Part shown: one piece after another, positions 24,331-32,118 of the stretch
How positions within the stretch are numbered: the stretch's first letter is position 1
How the letters are laid out: every line of letters begins with the position of its first letter
From: a virus
Reading direction: 5' to 3' (one strand)
IMG/VR virus record: IMGVR_UViG_3300026382_000018
Coordinates: 1-58,829 of that record
DNA length: 58,829 nt
Position numbers and translations under genes: made by a program
Notes under the pieces: model-generated
Databases searched by the model: none
Seen by the model: the letters and a program-made list of their open reading frames with translations, nothing else
What the model was told of the DNA's origin: nothing

Positions 24331-24935
24331 AACTTGTAGAAAAGCTTAAACGCAAACTTGAAGAGTTTAATGCTCTCACAATTGCACCAATTGGAACACT
24401 AGGTATTGTTGATTTAGATACTGAAATTGAATATGACCTAGATGAACTTGAAGATAGATTTAGAGAAATACTTGATTATTTAGGTTTCAAAAATATAGAT
24501 GTAAAAATTTTATCTTTTGATGATATGACAGGTGATTTACTTGTTAGGTTTATTAATCCAGAAAATAAAGAAGAAGTTGATGTTCTTTTTACAGTAGCAA
24601 ACAATGAGATAGTCGCAGCTGTAGTTAGTGAAGACGACGAACCAATAGAAGTGAATTTAACTAATCTTGATATTCCTTTAGCACAATATTTTGTTCAAAT
24701 AGGTATCGACTGGGATGAACCTTTAACTTGGCTTAAAAAATCAGTTGTTTATGCTTTTCTTGAAGCAGGAAAACTTTTAAACGAAGTTCATGTTCCGATT
24801 TTTGGGAAAAGAAAAGCTAAACTTCCTCTTGTTAAGAAAGGATTACATCCTGTAGTAAAACATAATCTTAAGAGACTTAAAAATAGAGATTGTAAAAGAA
24901 AAGGGAAAGTAAAAGTTAAAAAAGTTAGAAATTAA
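24327..24935 (+). CDS. Head-associated protein with capsid-targeting-like N-terminus
   Basis: The first residues MKLVEKLKRKLEEFNA belong to a short amphipathic helix shared by six head-region proteins here, which resembles the capsid-targeting peptide of T4 internal proteins. The acidic middle (DTEIEYDLDELEDRFREIL) is followed by a strongly basic C-terminus (KRKAKLPLVKKG through KRKGKVKVKK), suited to binding packaged DNA. I do not recognise the core. The start overlaps the portal stop. Confidence 0.55.
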   Translation: MKLVEKLKRKLEEFNALTIAPIGTLGIVDLDTEIEYDLDELEDRFREILDYLGFKNIDVKILSFDDMTGDLLVRFINPENKEEVDVLFTVANNEIVAAVVSEDDEPIEVNLTNLDIPLAQYFVQIGIDWDEPLTWLKKSVVYAFLEAGKLLNEVHVPIFGKRKAKLPLVKKGLHPVVKHNLKRLKNRDCKRKGKVKVKKVRN

Positions 24936-24945
24936 TTTCTGATGT

Positions 24946-25022
24946 GCCGACGTAGCTCAGTTGGCTAGAGCGGGTGATTTGTAATCACCTGGTCGGAGGT
25001 TCGAGTCCTCCCGTCGGCACCA
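24946..25022 (+). tRNA. tRNA-Thr (anticodon UGU)
   Basis: A complete cloverleaf is visible. The 7-bp acceptor stem is GCCGACG/CGTCGGC, with a D-arm (AGCTCAGTTGGCTAGAGC) and an anticodon stem GGTGA/TCACC around the loop TTTGTAA (anticodon TGT). The T-arm contains GGTTCGAGTCC, and the 3' ACCA is encoded. The tRNA lies between two head genes on the same strand and decodes ACA, a codon suited to the AT-rich genome. Confidence 0.95.
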
Positions 25023-25049
25023 TTTTTGATTACATTTGAGGAGGAAATG

Positions 25050-25307
25050 ATGTCAAAAGTTATAAAACCTAAAACTAACGATAGAAAGATTTTCGTTCAA
25101 ATCAAAAACGAAATCAAAGTTTTCCCTCTTCCAGCTACAAATGAGATACTTAAACTTAAATCAGTTCAATACTTTTTAAATCAAGGTATTCTTGAAATTG
25201 TTGACGATGAAAAATCTAAAAGTGAAACCAGAAAATCAAATCATAAGAAATTTAAATCGAAAAAAGAGCGTACCGAGAAGAAGAAGGAAAATAAACCCAA
25301 AGCGTAG
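25050..25307 (+). CDS. Small basic protein (85 aa)
   Basis: This protein reads SKVIKPKTNDRKIFVQ at the start and ends in a long lysine-rich tail (SNHKKFKSKKERTEKKK). The ATG at 25050 is 5 nt after GGAGG and immediately follows another in-frame ATG. It sits between the tRNA and a neck-like gene. A role in head or connector assembly is only implied by position. Confidence 0.5.
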   Translation: MSKVIKPKTNDRKIFVQIKNEIKVFPLPATNEILKLKSVQYFLNQGILEIVDDEKSKSETRKSNHKKFKSKKERTEKKKENKPKA

Positions 25308-25317
25308 GTAAGATGTC

Positions 25318-25914
25318 ATGACTTTAGAGGAGTTATTTGATTTAGTTTTAAATAGAACAGGTGAATTTCTTCTTGGTCCGACTAATGTAGAGTTAGATAT
25401 AAGCAAGTTTGAAACGATAGTCAAAAACGCTCTTAAAGTTTATTCAAAATACAAACCAAAAAGAGAAAAACTTCAAATCACACTAGAAAACTATAAATAC
25501 ACTTTTAAAGACAAAGTTCCAAAGTATATTACTGATGTTAATCCAACTTTTACTCCAGTATATAATCCATTATTAGTTATAGCATCAAGAACTGAGTCAG
25601 AAACTTTTTATGTTGAATGGGAATATAGAAAACCAACTTTATATACAAATTTCAATGGTTCAGCTGAAGTTGAAGCGTTATTCGATTATGGAGTTTTAAT
25701 TGATGAAAAAGGAAATAAATATATTGAAGTTGAAGAAGAGTTATTTGTCGATTTAGTCACAGCAGAATTTATGATAGGACTTGCAAGAAGTAGAAGAGCT
25801 TTTACTCTTGATGAATTACCAGTTAGCACTGATGCTGAAATTCTTGTTTCAGAAGCGTTGAAAATGCGTGAAGATGTATTGGAGCAACTTCAGAAAAGTT
25901 CTATTTTGCTTTGA
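25318..25914 (+). CDS. Putative neck/head-completion protein
   Basis: This 198-residue protein begins MTLEELFDLVLNRTGEFL. The segment with an early helix, YSKYKPKRE, a beta-rich middle and a late helix (FTLDELPVSTDAEILVSEALKMREDVLEQL) is reminiscent of connector proteins that attach below the portal in T4-like phages. This is by-eye similarity plus gene order only. No catalytic motif is present. Confidence 0.4.
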   Translation: MTLEELFDLVLNRTGEFLLGPTNVELDISKFETIVKNALKVYSKYKPKREKLQITLENYKYTFKDKVPKYITDVNPTFTPVYNPLLVIASRTESETFYVEWEYRKPTLYTNFNGSAEVEALFDYGVLIDEKGNKYIEVEEELFVDLVTAEFMIGLARSRRAFTLDELPVSTDAEILVSEALKMREDVLEQLQKSSILL

Positions 25915-25925
25915 AGGTTTAAGCA

Positions 25926-26579
25926 ATGAGGTTGGTAGATGAGATGAATGAGCTTTTAAGCAAGTTAAATGAACTTAATAATACACTCGAACCGAAATTC
26001 CCTAAAAAGTTATTTGGTCGTCCTGTTAAGGATTTAGATACTGTAAAATACGAACCTACTCACCAGAGACGTAAGGGAAAATTAACATTAAAGCAACTAT
26101 ATTTAAACTTTCCTTATGCAGTTTTTAAGTATGATCCCATTCCTCCTCAACCTGTTAAAATACTTAAGTATAAAGTATCTGAAGATTTGCTTTCTTTAGA
26201 TGTTTGGGGTGAAGTTAAAAGTGCAACTCGTCCAGGAGTAACTCATAGATGTATTATTCAGCTTCATAGACCTGACCCTGATATTAGATGGCATTGGGAT
26301 TTACCTTGTGAAGTGTGGTGTAGCTGTGAAGCGTTTCATTATTTTTTAGCTTTTGCTCTTTATACAAGAGGTAATTTAGCAAGAATTTCAAGTCCTTGGA
26401 ATAAAGTTCCTGCAAAAATCAGAAATCCATTTAATGTTCCGGCACTTGATAAACATTTAGTTCTTTTAACAAATAAACTTATAAAGATGGGTCTTATCAA
26501 AGGAAGAGTTCTTTGGTATAGCAAAAAATATAGATATGGTGGAAAACATCCTAGACACACTTATTATAGCAAAAGGTGA
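25926..26579 (+). CDS. Head-region protein with degenerate SWIM-type zinc motif and targeting-like N-terminus
   Basis: The N-terminus MRLVDEMNELLSKLNEL is a member of the shared amphipathic helix family. The core contains PCEVWCSCEAFHYF (C128, C132, C134) and later VPALDKHLVLL. SWIM fingers read CxC...CxH; here the CxH is DxH (D175, H177), so one ligand is replaced. The C-terminus is basic and aromatic (YSKKYRYGGKHPRHTYY). Phage structural proteins with this layout exist, but the role is unknown. Confidence 0.5.
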   Translation: MRLVDEMNELLSKLNELNNTLEPKFPKKLFGRPVKDLDTVKYEPTHQRRKGKLTLKQLYLNFPYAVFKYDPIPPQPVKILKYKVSEDLLSLDVWGEVKSATRPGVTHRCIIQLHRPDPDIRWHWDLPCEVWCSCEAFHYFLAFALYTRGNLARISSPWNKVPAKIRNPFNVPALDKHLVLLTNKLIKMGLIKGRVLWYSKKYRYGGKHPRHTYYSKR

Positions 26580-26623
26580 CTCTAGTTATAGATAGTAGAT
26601 ATTTTGTTTCAAGGTGAATTCAG

Positions 26624-27217
26624 ATGCTTAAGTTTAAATCAGAAGAAGATAAAGTGCAGTTTCTTATAGAAGCTAATAGACCTGAACTTATTCATCAAAA
26701 TCTTACTGATGAGCAAATTTTAGAGCTGTGGCAAGGTATTATAAAACGACGTTCTTTACTTAAGAAGCGACTTAAAGATAAAAAACGTTCTCAAATTCAA
26801 AAACAAAATTGGAAAAAGTATCGTGCTAAATATTTGCTAGCTATACGAAATTGGCATCGTTCAATTGATGGTAAGAGATTTCACAGAAATTTAGGAAGGT
26901 TTCTTGCAACTCGTTTATTAAGAAGCGAATCTTCTATTTTATCTCCAGTTGAGCGTTATGAGTTTTTGAAGCTTCTTTCTAGTTTGAAAACCCATTGGTA
27001 TATAGAAGGAGTTTATTACAAATCGTTAACTGAAGAAATTGAATATGAACTTTTTGTTGAAGAAGTAATACCATTAATTGAGGATATTGAAAAGAAAGTG
27101 TTAACTCAAGGTAAACTTGATAAGGAAGATTATGAATTTTTACTTGATATTTTGACAGGTTGTCAATACGAAACGATTGATGAGGCTATTAATCAATTTT
27201 ATGTTAAGGAGAGTTAG
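26624..27217 (+). CDS. Hypothetical helical protein (197 aa) upstream of the prohead protease
   Basis: I do not recognise this protein. A very basic stretch (IKRRSLLKKRLKDKKRSQIQ) is flanked by acidic helices (SPVERYEFLKLLSSL, YELFVEEVIPLIEDIEKK). The spacing to the protease gene is 2 nt, so it belongs to the head assembly operon. A chaperone or prohead core component is possible. Confidence 0.5.
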   Translation: MLKFKSEEDKVQFLIEANRPELIHQNLTDEQILELWQGIIKRRSLLKKRLKDKKRSQIQKQNWKKYRAKYLLAIRNWHRSIDGKRFHRNLGRFLATRLLRSESSILSPVERYEFLKLLSSLKTHWYIEGVYYKSLTEEIEYELFVEEVIPLIEDIEKKVLTQGKLDKEDYEFLLDILTGCQYETIDEAINQFYVKES

Positions 27218-27219
27218 CA

Positions 27220-28578
27220 ATGGCAAAAGAGTTTATTAGAGATTTGATAGAACCTGAAATTAGTTTTGTTGTTGAGGAAGCCTCAAAAGAAGTTGATGGA
27301 GAACATATTTTAGCAAAAGTTAAAGGTCAATTTTTTGTTCCTGATGGATATTCTAGAAATAATAGATTTTATCCTCGAAAGTTATGGGAGAGGGTAATCA
27401 GTAGTCCTGAAATTCAAAAGAAACTTAGAGAACGTCGTATGTTTGGGACTATTGGTCACGATACTCCTATTAATGACGAAACGATAGCTGAAGGTAAGAT
27501 TTCTCATATTGTAACTAATCTTTATATTGATGAGCAAGGTAGAGGTATAGGAGAAGCTCTTATTCTCAATACCCCTGCTGGTAGAGTTCTCAATACTTTG
27601 CTTAGAGCTGGAGCTAAACTTTATGTATCATCTCGTGCTTTTGGAGAATATGAAGGTAAAGACCCTACAGGTCGTGTTCCAGCTCTAAAACCTGAAACTT
27701 ATGAGCTTATCACTTTTGATTTTGTATATGAACCAGGATTTCTTCAAGCTAATCCTCAACTTGTCGAGTCTATTAGAGAAGATCTTCAGAAGTGTTTAGG
27801 TGAATTTTGTGATTTGAATTCAAATCAAAAGATAAAGAAGGAGGATTTAAGTATGGCTTTGGATAAAGTAGTAGAACAGCTTTCTACAGAAAAAGCTAAA
27901 TTAGAACAAGAGCTCAGTAAAACTTTAGAAGAACTTGAAGCTACTAAAACCAAACTTAAAGCACTAGAAGATTTGCAAAAGAAAAATGAAGAACTTTCAA
28001 AAGAACTTGAAAGTTTAAAACAAACTTTAGCAAAGTATGAAAAACTTGGAAAACCTGAGGAGATTGAAGCACTCATTGCTAAATCCACTGAATTACTCAA
28101 AAAGTATGAGAAACTTGGAAAACCTGAAGAGCTCGAAGACACAATCAAAAACGCTAAACAGATTTTATTAAAGTATGAAAAACTAGGGTCTCCAGAAGAA
28201 CTTGAAAAAGCTCTTCGTAATGCAAGAAAAGAACTTAACAAAGTAGCAGACTTTATAGATAAAGTAGGAACTTTTGAAGAAGTAGAAGAAGTTTTAATTG
28301 ACTTTATGAATGTTCTTGATAATATGATTAAAGAAAAAAGACAAAAGCAAGTAGAAGAATTATCTCAAAAATATAATCAACCAAAAGATGTAGTTGAAAA
28401 ACTTTTATCTTCTATGTCAGTTAAAGATGTTGAAGAAGTTCTTTCTAAGATGACAGAATCTCAAAAAGTTCTTTCTAAGTATAAAGCTTCTACTAATGAA
28501 GCTAGGTCTACTTCAGGAAAACCTTCTTTTATATTTGAATCTAGAACAGCAAGAATAGCTAAATCTCTTTTCAAATAA
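27220..28578 (+). CDS. Prohead protease fused to scaffold domain
   Basis: Residues 1-190 are a herpesvirus-assemblin/T4 gp21-type serine protease. The catalytic set appears to be H80 (GTIGHDTP), S137/S138 (LYVSSRAFGEYEG) and the following acidic FDFVYEPG. Residues 212-452 form a long coiled coil with a ~23-residue repeat (KYEKLGKPEE, three copies at about 270-330), typical of scaffolding proteins. A strong internal ribosome site and ATG allow the scaffold to be made alone. The protease would cut scaffold and targeting peptides during head maturation. Confidence 0.85.
   Translation: MAKEFIRDLIEPEISFVVEEASKEVDGEHILAKVKGQFFVPDGYSRNNRFYPRKLWERVISSPEIQKKLRERRMFGTIGHDTPINDETIAEGKISHIVTNLYIDEQGRGIGEALILNTPAGRVLNTLLRAGAKLYVSSRAFGEYEGKDPTGRVPALKPETYELITFDFVYEPGFLQANPQLVESIREDLQKCLGEFCDLNSNQKIKKEDLSMALDKVVEQLSTEKAKLEQELSKTLEELEATKTKLKALEDLQKKNEELSKELESLKQTLAKYEKLGKPEEIEALIAKSTELLKKYEKLGKPEELEDTIKNAKQILLKYEKLGSPEELEKALRNARKELNKVADFIDKVGTFEEVEEVLIDFMNVLDNMIKEKRQKQVEELSQKYNQPKDVVEKLLSSMSVKDVEEVLSKMTESQKVLSKYKASTNEARSTSGKPSFIFESRTARIAKSLFK
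27853..28578 (+). CDS. Nested scaffolding protein from an internal start
   Basis: AGGAGG followed by ATTTAAGT precedes an in-frame ATG at 27853 (MALDKVVEQLSTEKAKLEQ). This yields a 241-residue scaffold that shares the C-terminus of the protease fusion. The layout equals the lambda C/Nu3 arrangement. The product is almost entirely coiled coil and contains the KYEKLGKPEE repeats. The excess of free scaffold over protease fusion would be set by this internal site. Confidence 0.72.
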   Translation: MALDKVVEQLSTEKAKLEQELSKTLEELEATKTKLKALEDLQKKNEELSKELESLKQTLAKYEKLGKPEEIEALIAKSTELLKKYEKLGKPEELEDTIKNAKQILLKYEKLGSPEELEKALRNARKELNKVADFIDKVGTFEEVEEVLIDFMNVLDNMIKEKRQKQVEELSQKYNQPKDVVEKLLSSMSVKDVEEVLSKMTESQKVLSKYKASTNEARSTSGKPSFIFESRTARIAKSLFK

Positions 28579-28606
28579 AAACTAACCTGCACTATCAGGT
28601 TAGTTT
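28579..28606 (+). terminator. Terminator/attenuator between scaffold and major capsid genes
   Basis: An 11-bp perfect stem (AAACTAACCTG / CAGGTTAGTTT) with a 6-nt loop lies directly after the protease-scaffold stop. The T-run after it is short. It may separate the capsid message or protect its 5' end. Confidence 0.65.
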
Positions 28607-28658
28607 AGCTCAATCCAACTGTAAATTTAATTTAACAAACAAAAGGAGGATTTAGGAA

Positions 28659-30041
28659 ATGGCAGAATTAAAATTAGAACAAAAGTTAAGAGAAATGGAA
28701 TATAAAGCTGAAGATTACTTAAAGAAATATCCAGAGCAAATTCATACTTTAGAGAGTTACACAATTTTAGGAAAAACTAGAGGAGTTCAAGCTTGGGATG
28801 TAGTTCAACTTGGTAAGCAACTTGAAAAATGGGAAATGCTTGAAGCAATGGTAAAAGAAGAAGGTGGACTTTCTGCACTTGGTGCTCTTCCAAAAGTTGC
28901 ATTTGATGTTATCACAGTTGCATATGGTAACTCTGTAATTCCATTCATTGCTTCAGTTCAAAACATTGAAGAAGAAAGAGGAAATGTATACTTTAAAGTG
29001 ATTAAGAGAAACGACACTGGTTCTACAATTATTGACCCAAGAACCGGAATGGTAATGCCATCTGGACTTGCTACTAACTTAGTTCAAGATTTGAAAGTAG
29101 CAGAAGGAGATGGAACAACAACTAATTTCAGCATTTCTCTTTCAAATGTTCCTGTAAGACCTGAGACATTTGAAGTTAAAGCAAAAGATGTTTATGGTAA
29201 AGATGATGGAAAAGGAAATATCTTAGGAATCGGAGTGTGGGGAACAATCGATTATAATTCTGGTGCTGTAAATCTCACATTTGCTACTGCTCCAGCATCT
29301 GGAGTTGATATAACTGTAAGCTATCAAGTTGATGTTGAAGCTAAAGATGATTTACCTTCTATAGGTTCTGTATTTGAAGCAGTTCCAATCACTGCTCATA
29401 TTTATGCTCTTAAAGGAGTTGTTGGGTTATTACAAGCATATGCTCTCAGACAAAGATTTGGAATTGTAGCTGAAGATGAACTTGCAAAAGACTTAGTAGT
29501 AGCAATTAATAACGAAATTGGAGGAGATTTAATAAGAAAATATAATGCAAAAGCTAAATCTTCTGTAACATGGAACAAAACTCCTCCTTCTGGAGTGTCT
29601 TACTTTGAACATAAACAAACAGTTAAAGACGCAATAGCTGATTTAGAAGGACAAATGGTTCAAAAAGCAGGAAGAGGAGTAATTAATGTTCTTATCGCTG
29701 GTTCTTCAGTTGCTGCAATTTTATCTACATTACCTGGATTTGAAAAGATAGCTGATGGAAAATCAATGGGAGCTCATGTATTTGGAACACTAGATGGAGT
29801 AACCATTATTAGAGTAAATGATACTTCTACTTTAGCTCCAAATGTAGCTATTGGAATTTATAATCCAGAAAATAACCCATTTGAAGGAGCTGGAGTATAT
29901 GCACCATATATGCCATTAACTACTACTGAGCTTATTCCATTAGGACCAAACCCACTTACAAACCAAAGAGCAGTTGCAGTGTGGGCTGGAGTAGAAGTTC
30001 TTGTTCCAGAGCTTGTAGCTAAACTTGAAGTAAATGCATAA
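28659..30041 (+). CDS. Major capsid protein (HK97 fold, T4 gp23-like)
   Basis: This 460-residue protein follows the protease-scaffold gene, has a strong AAAGGAGG site and is flanked by terminators, as expected for the most abundant product. The N-terminus (MAELKLEQKLREMEYK) is a charged helix that the protease could remove. A domain at about 145-230 (GTTTNFSISLSNVPVRPETF through GTIDYNSGAVNLTFATAP) looks like an inserted beta-sandwich that would project from the capsid surface. The C-terminal half has gp23-like segments (RRGVINVLIAGSS-type strand, GVYAPYMPLTT). Confidence 0.85.
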   Translation: MAELKLEQKLREMEYKAEDYLKKYPEQIHTLESYTILGKTRGVQAWDVVQLGKQLEKWEMLEAMVKEEGGLSALGALPKVAFDVITVAYGNSVIPFIASVQNIEEERGNVYFKVIKRNDTGSTIIDPRTGMVMPSGLATNLVQDLKVAEGDGTTTNFSISLSNVPVRPETFEVKAKDVYGKDDGKGNILGIGVWGTIDYNSGAVNLTFATAPASGVDITVSYQVDVEAKDDLPSIGSVFEAVPITAHIYALKGVVGLLQAYALRQRFGIVAEDELAKDLVVAINNEIGGDLIRKYNAKAKSSVTWNKTPPSGVSYFEHKQTVKDAIADLEGQMVQKAGRGVINVLIAGSSVAAILSTLPGFEKIADGKSMGAHVFGTLDGVTIIRVNDTSTLAPNVAIGIYNPENNPFEGAGVYAPYMPLTTTELIPLGPNPLTNQRAVAVWAGVEVLVPELVAKLEVNA

Positions 30042-30048
30042 GCTTTAA

Positions 30049-30084
30049 AAGGGAGAGGAAATCCCTCTCCCTTAATTTTATTTT
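30049..30084 (+). terminator. Rho-independent terminator after the major capsid gene
   Basis: A 10-bp GC-rich stem (AAGGGAGAGG / CCTCTCCCTT) with a 5-nt loop spans 30049-30073 and is followed by AATTTTATTTT. It is a classic terminator that isolates the capsid message. Confidence 0.82.
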
Positions 30085-30103
30085 AGCTTAAAGGAGGAAA
30101 TAG

Positions 30104-30520
30104 ATGAGATTGATAGACCAGATAAAACTCAAATTAGAACAGTTAGATGCTGAGATACCTAAGAAAGTTTGTGTATGTCCTAACTGTGGTTTTGAACAAG
30201 AAACACCAATGGGCGTTCCTTGTCGTTCCGTAATTTGTCCTAAATGTGGAAGTCAAATGGTAAGAAAAGAAGATAATAACCCAAATAATCAAAATCCAGA
30301 AGATACAACTCAAGAAGCTCTTACAAAAGCAATTTTGAGATTTAAAGGTTTTGAAGCTCCAATTTTTGAAATCGAAGTAAATGGAGAGGTTATATTCACT
30401 GGACTTGAACCTGAAGCTTTAACATTTTTACAAAATTTAAATTCCAATCCTTCAGCTGATAAAGCTATCGAATGTGCTAAAGAGAAAGGAGAATGTGAGA
30501 TAGAAATAAACTTAGAATGA
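30104..30520 (+). CDS. Zinc-ribbon head protein with capsid-targeting-like N-terminus
   Basis: The protein begins MRLIDQIKLKLEQLDAE, part of the shared N-terminal helix family. A zinc ribbon follows (VCVCPNCGFEQ and VICPKCGSQM, two CxxC pairs), then an acidic Asn-rich linker (NNPNNQNPED) and a small alpha-beta domain. LDAE resembles the (L/I)xE-type cleavage context of T4 prohead protease. It lies right after the capsid gene, so an internal head protein is likely. Confidence 0.55.
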   Translation: MRLIDQIKLKLEQLDAEIPKKVCVCPNCGFEQETPMGVPCRSVICPKCGSQMVRKEDNNPNNQNPEDTTQEALTKAILRFKGFEAPIFEIEVNGEVIFTGLEPEALTFLQNLNSNPSADKAIECAKEKGECEIEINLE

Positions 30521-30543
30521 GATAGAAATAAAGGAGGTAAATA

Positions 30544-30876
30544 ATGGCGTTAGTTCACGAACTTAAGATGCTTTTAGAAAGATGCAAACAAAGTTCTAAA
30601 GAAGAAGCACTTACAAGAGACTTATATGATAAGATTGGGCTTATTTTGAGAGAAGCTACATATATTGATTTTGATCCTCTCGATGAGGAAAAAGGAACTT
30701 ATATGGTGTCTATCAATATAGCTGGAAAGGAAATTATGCAGATAAATACCAAGTTAGATGAAAATGGAAATGTAGTGTTTGATAACTATGAGGTAGATGA
30801 AGGCGGAATAAGAGCTTTAATTGAATTTATTGAAAATAAAGCTCATGAGCTTCAAAATCAAAACCAGGAAGGATAG
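30544..30876 (+). CDS. Small head-region protein with targeting-like N-terminus (110 aa)
   Basis: The start MALVHELKMLLERCKQSS fits the shared N-terminal helix, though it lacks the MRLVD core. The remainder is a compact acidic domain (GTYMVSINIAGKEIM, NVVFDNYEVDEGG). Its AAAGGAGG site and position between two other family members suggest joint expression with the capsid. The function is unknown. Confidence 0.5.
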   Translation: MALVHELKMLLERCKQSSKEEALTRDLYDKIGLILREATYIDFDPLDEEKGTYMVSINIAGKEIMQINTKLDENGNVVFDNYEVDEGGIRALIEFIENKAHELQNQNQEG

Positions 30877-30881
30877 TAGCC

Positions 30882-31400
30882 ATGAGATTGGTGGATAAAG
30901 TAAAAACCCTTCTCCAGAAACTTGAAGAGGAAAATTGGATAGATAAAGTTAAAACTAAATGGCATCCTCCAGAAGGACTTTTCACTAAAGACCCAGAAAC
31001 GATAGCTAAAACCATTGCAAAAGCATCTAAAGACCTCAAGCAAGCAGTTGCAAGAGTGAATTTCTTTTACAATAGATATGGATGTTCAGGAGAAAGGAGA
31101 AACGATCCGATTTGTAAGAAACGTGAAAAGGTATTAAAACTTCTTCATAAGTATTTCAAAAAGGAAAGTGAAGAAGATCTTCGAAACAAAGTTATCATTT
31201 CTTATGATGGAAAATCTTATGACATAACCTTTTATTCAGGACACGTTATTTCTTTTAAGGACAGAAAAGCTTTTCTTCAGTTTCTTGAAGAAAATGATGT
31301 TGTAAGTGAAGATGGGAAAAAAGGAGAAGATTTGGTTAGAGAAGTTGAAAGAAATGGTTATGTTGGTGCAATAATAAACAATGTATCACAAATTTTTTAA
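30882..31400 (+). CDS. Head-region protein with capsid-targeting-like N-terminus (172 aa)
   Basis: The protein begins MRLVDKVKTLLQKLEEEN, the clearest form of the shared helix, with LEE as a possible cleavage context. A basic middle with a CxxxxxxxxC pair (YGCSGERRNDPICKKREK) is followed by an alpha-beta segment (ISYDGKSYDITFYSGHVISF). It ends just before the palindromic element at 31401-31497. The function is unknown. Confidence 0.52.
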   Translation: MRLVDKVKTLLQKLEEENWIDKVKTKWHPPEGLFTKDPETIAKTIAKASKDLKQAVARVNFFYNRYGCSGERRNDPICKKREKVLKLLHKYFKKESEEDLRNKVIISYDGKSYDITFYSGHVISFKDRKAFLQFLEENDVVSEDGKKGEDLVREVERNGYVGAIINNVSQIF

Positions 31401-31497
31401 TTAGTAATACTATAGTATTACACAAACAACATTAACCCCTGCATATTTTGAATTGAGTATTATCAAATATTACTAAAACGCAATTTTGTAATACTAA
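31401..31497. repeat. 97-bp palindromic element, copy F (partner at 11921-12017)
   Basis: The element opens with the perfect 18-bp palindrome GTAATACTATAGTATTAC and ends with a bulged hairpin of TATTAC/GTAATA arms. The last 57 bp match 11961-12017 at 47 positions without gaps. It separates head genes from a small gene at 31510 on the rightward strand, whereas copy E lies in the leftward operon. A plus-strand transcript of this copy would be largely complementary to the transcript across copy E. Confidence 0.7.
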
Positions 31498-31509
31498 AAG
31501 GAATTTACG

Positions 31510-31710
31510 ATGGATAAAAAGACAATTATTAATGCAATTTTAAGAATTTCAACTTATGAACCTGATCTCTACATAATAGAAGCTAATCAGCTTTTGAATT
31601 TAGCTCTTTTGATACTTGAGGAGGACCCAACAACTGCTTCTATTCTTTTTGGTAGAGCTGAAAAACTTCTTTTAAAACGAAATCAAAACAAGAAGGAAAA
31701 TGACAAATGA
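31510..31710 (+). CDS. Hypothetical helical protein (66 aa)
   Basis: This protein begins MDKKTIINAILRISTYEPD, has two amphipathic helices (ANQLLNLALLILEED, SILFGRAEKLLLKRN) and ends in a basic tail. It is the first gene after the palindromic element and overlaps the next gene by 4 bp. The fold hints at a small TPR-like hairpin. The function is unknown. Confidence 0.52.
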   Translation: MDKKTIINAILRISTYEPDLYIIEANQLLNLALLILEEDPTTASILFGRAEKLLLKRNQNKKENDK

Positions 31711-32114
31711 TTTTTGAGAATATTCTTAGAAGTATAAACAATGGAGTTCATAAAGTATTTTTAAATCTTGTTAATTTTTATGGAACGACAGCTGAACTTT
31801 ATCGTCCTAATTCCTCTGAAGTAGAAGGGTTTTTTGCAAAGTCATTTAAAACATCATCAACAGGAGAAACTTTTACAAAAGTAGCTGATATCAACATAAT
31901 TCCATTGATTTATTCAGACCAAGCTATATCTGATATATCAGCTGATTATTATGAGATGGAGAGAGTAGTTTATACGGATTACTCTGATGTTCATGTTGGC
32001 GATAGATTAATTTTTTCAATGTATGGAAAAACTTACGATATGAGAGTTAGTGATACAGAGCAACTAATTCCACTTGATACTTGTTCTATTTTTAAGATTA
32101 CTTTGAAGGGTTAA
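31707..32114 (+). CDS. Putative head-tail connector (neck) protein
   Basis: This 135-residue protein is beta-rich (FYGTTAELYRPN, DVHVGDRLIFSMYGKTYDMRVSD) and resembles small stopper or head-closure proteins that sit between portal and tail. Its place between head genes and the tail sheath supports that. The similarity is by eye only and no motif is diagnostic. Confidence 0.42.
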   Translation: MIFENILRSINNGVHKVFLNLVNFYGTTAELYRPNSSEVEGFFAKSFKTSSTGETFTKVADINIIPLIYSDQAISDISADYYEMERVVYTDYSDVHVGDRLIFSMYGKTYDMRVSDTEQLIPLDTCSIFKITLKG

Positions 32115-32118
32115 GATA

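Noticed and set aside
27825-28241. Minus-strand 138-codon frame inside the scaffold gene
   Set aside because: It is the Ser/Phe-rich complement of a Lys/Glu coiled coil and has no start signal.
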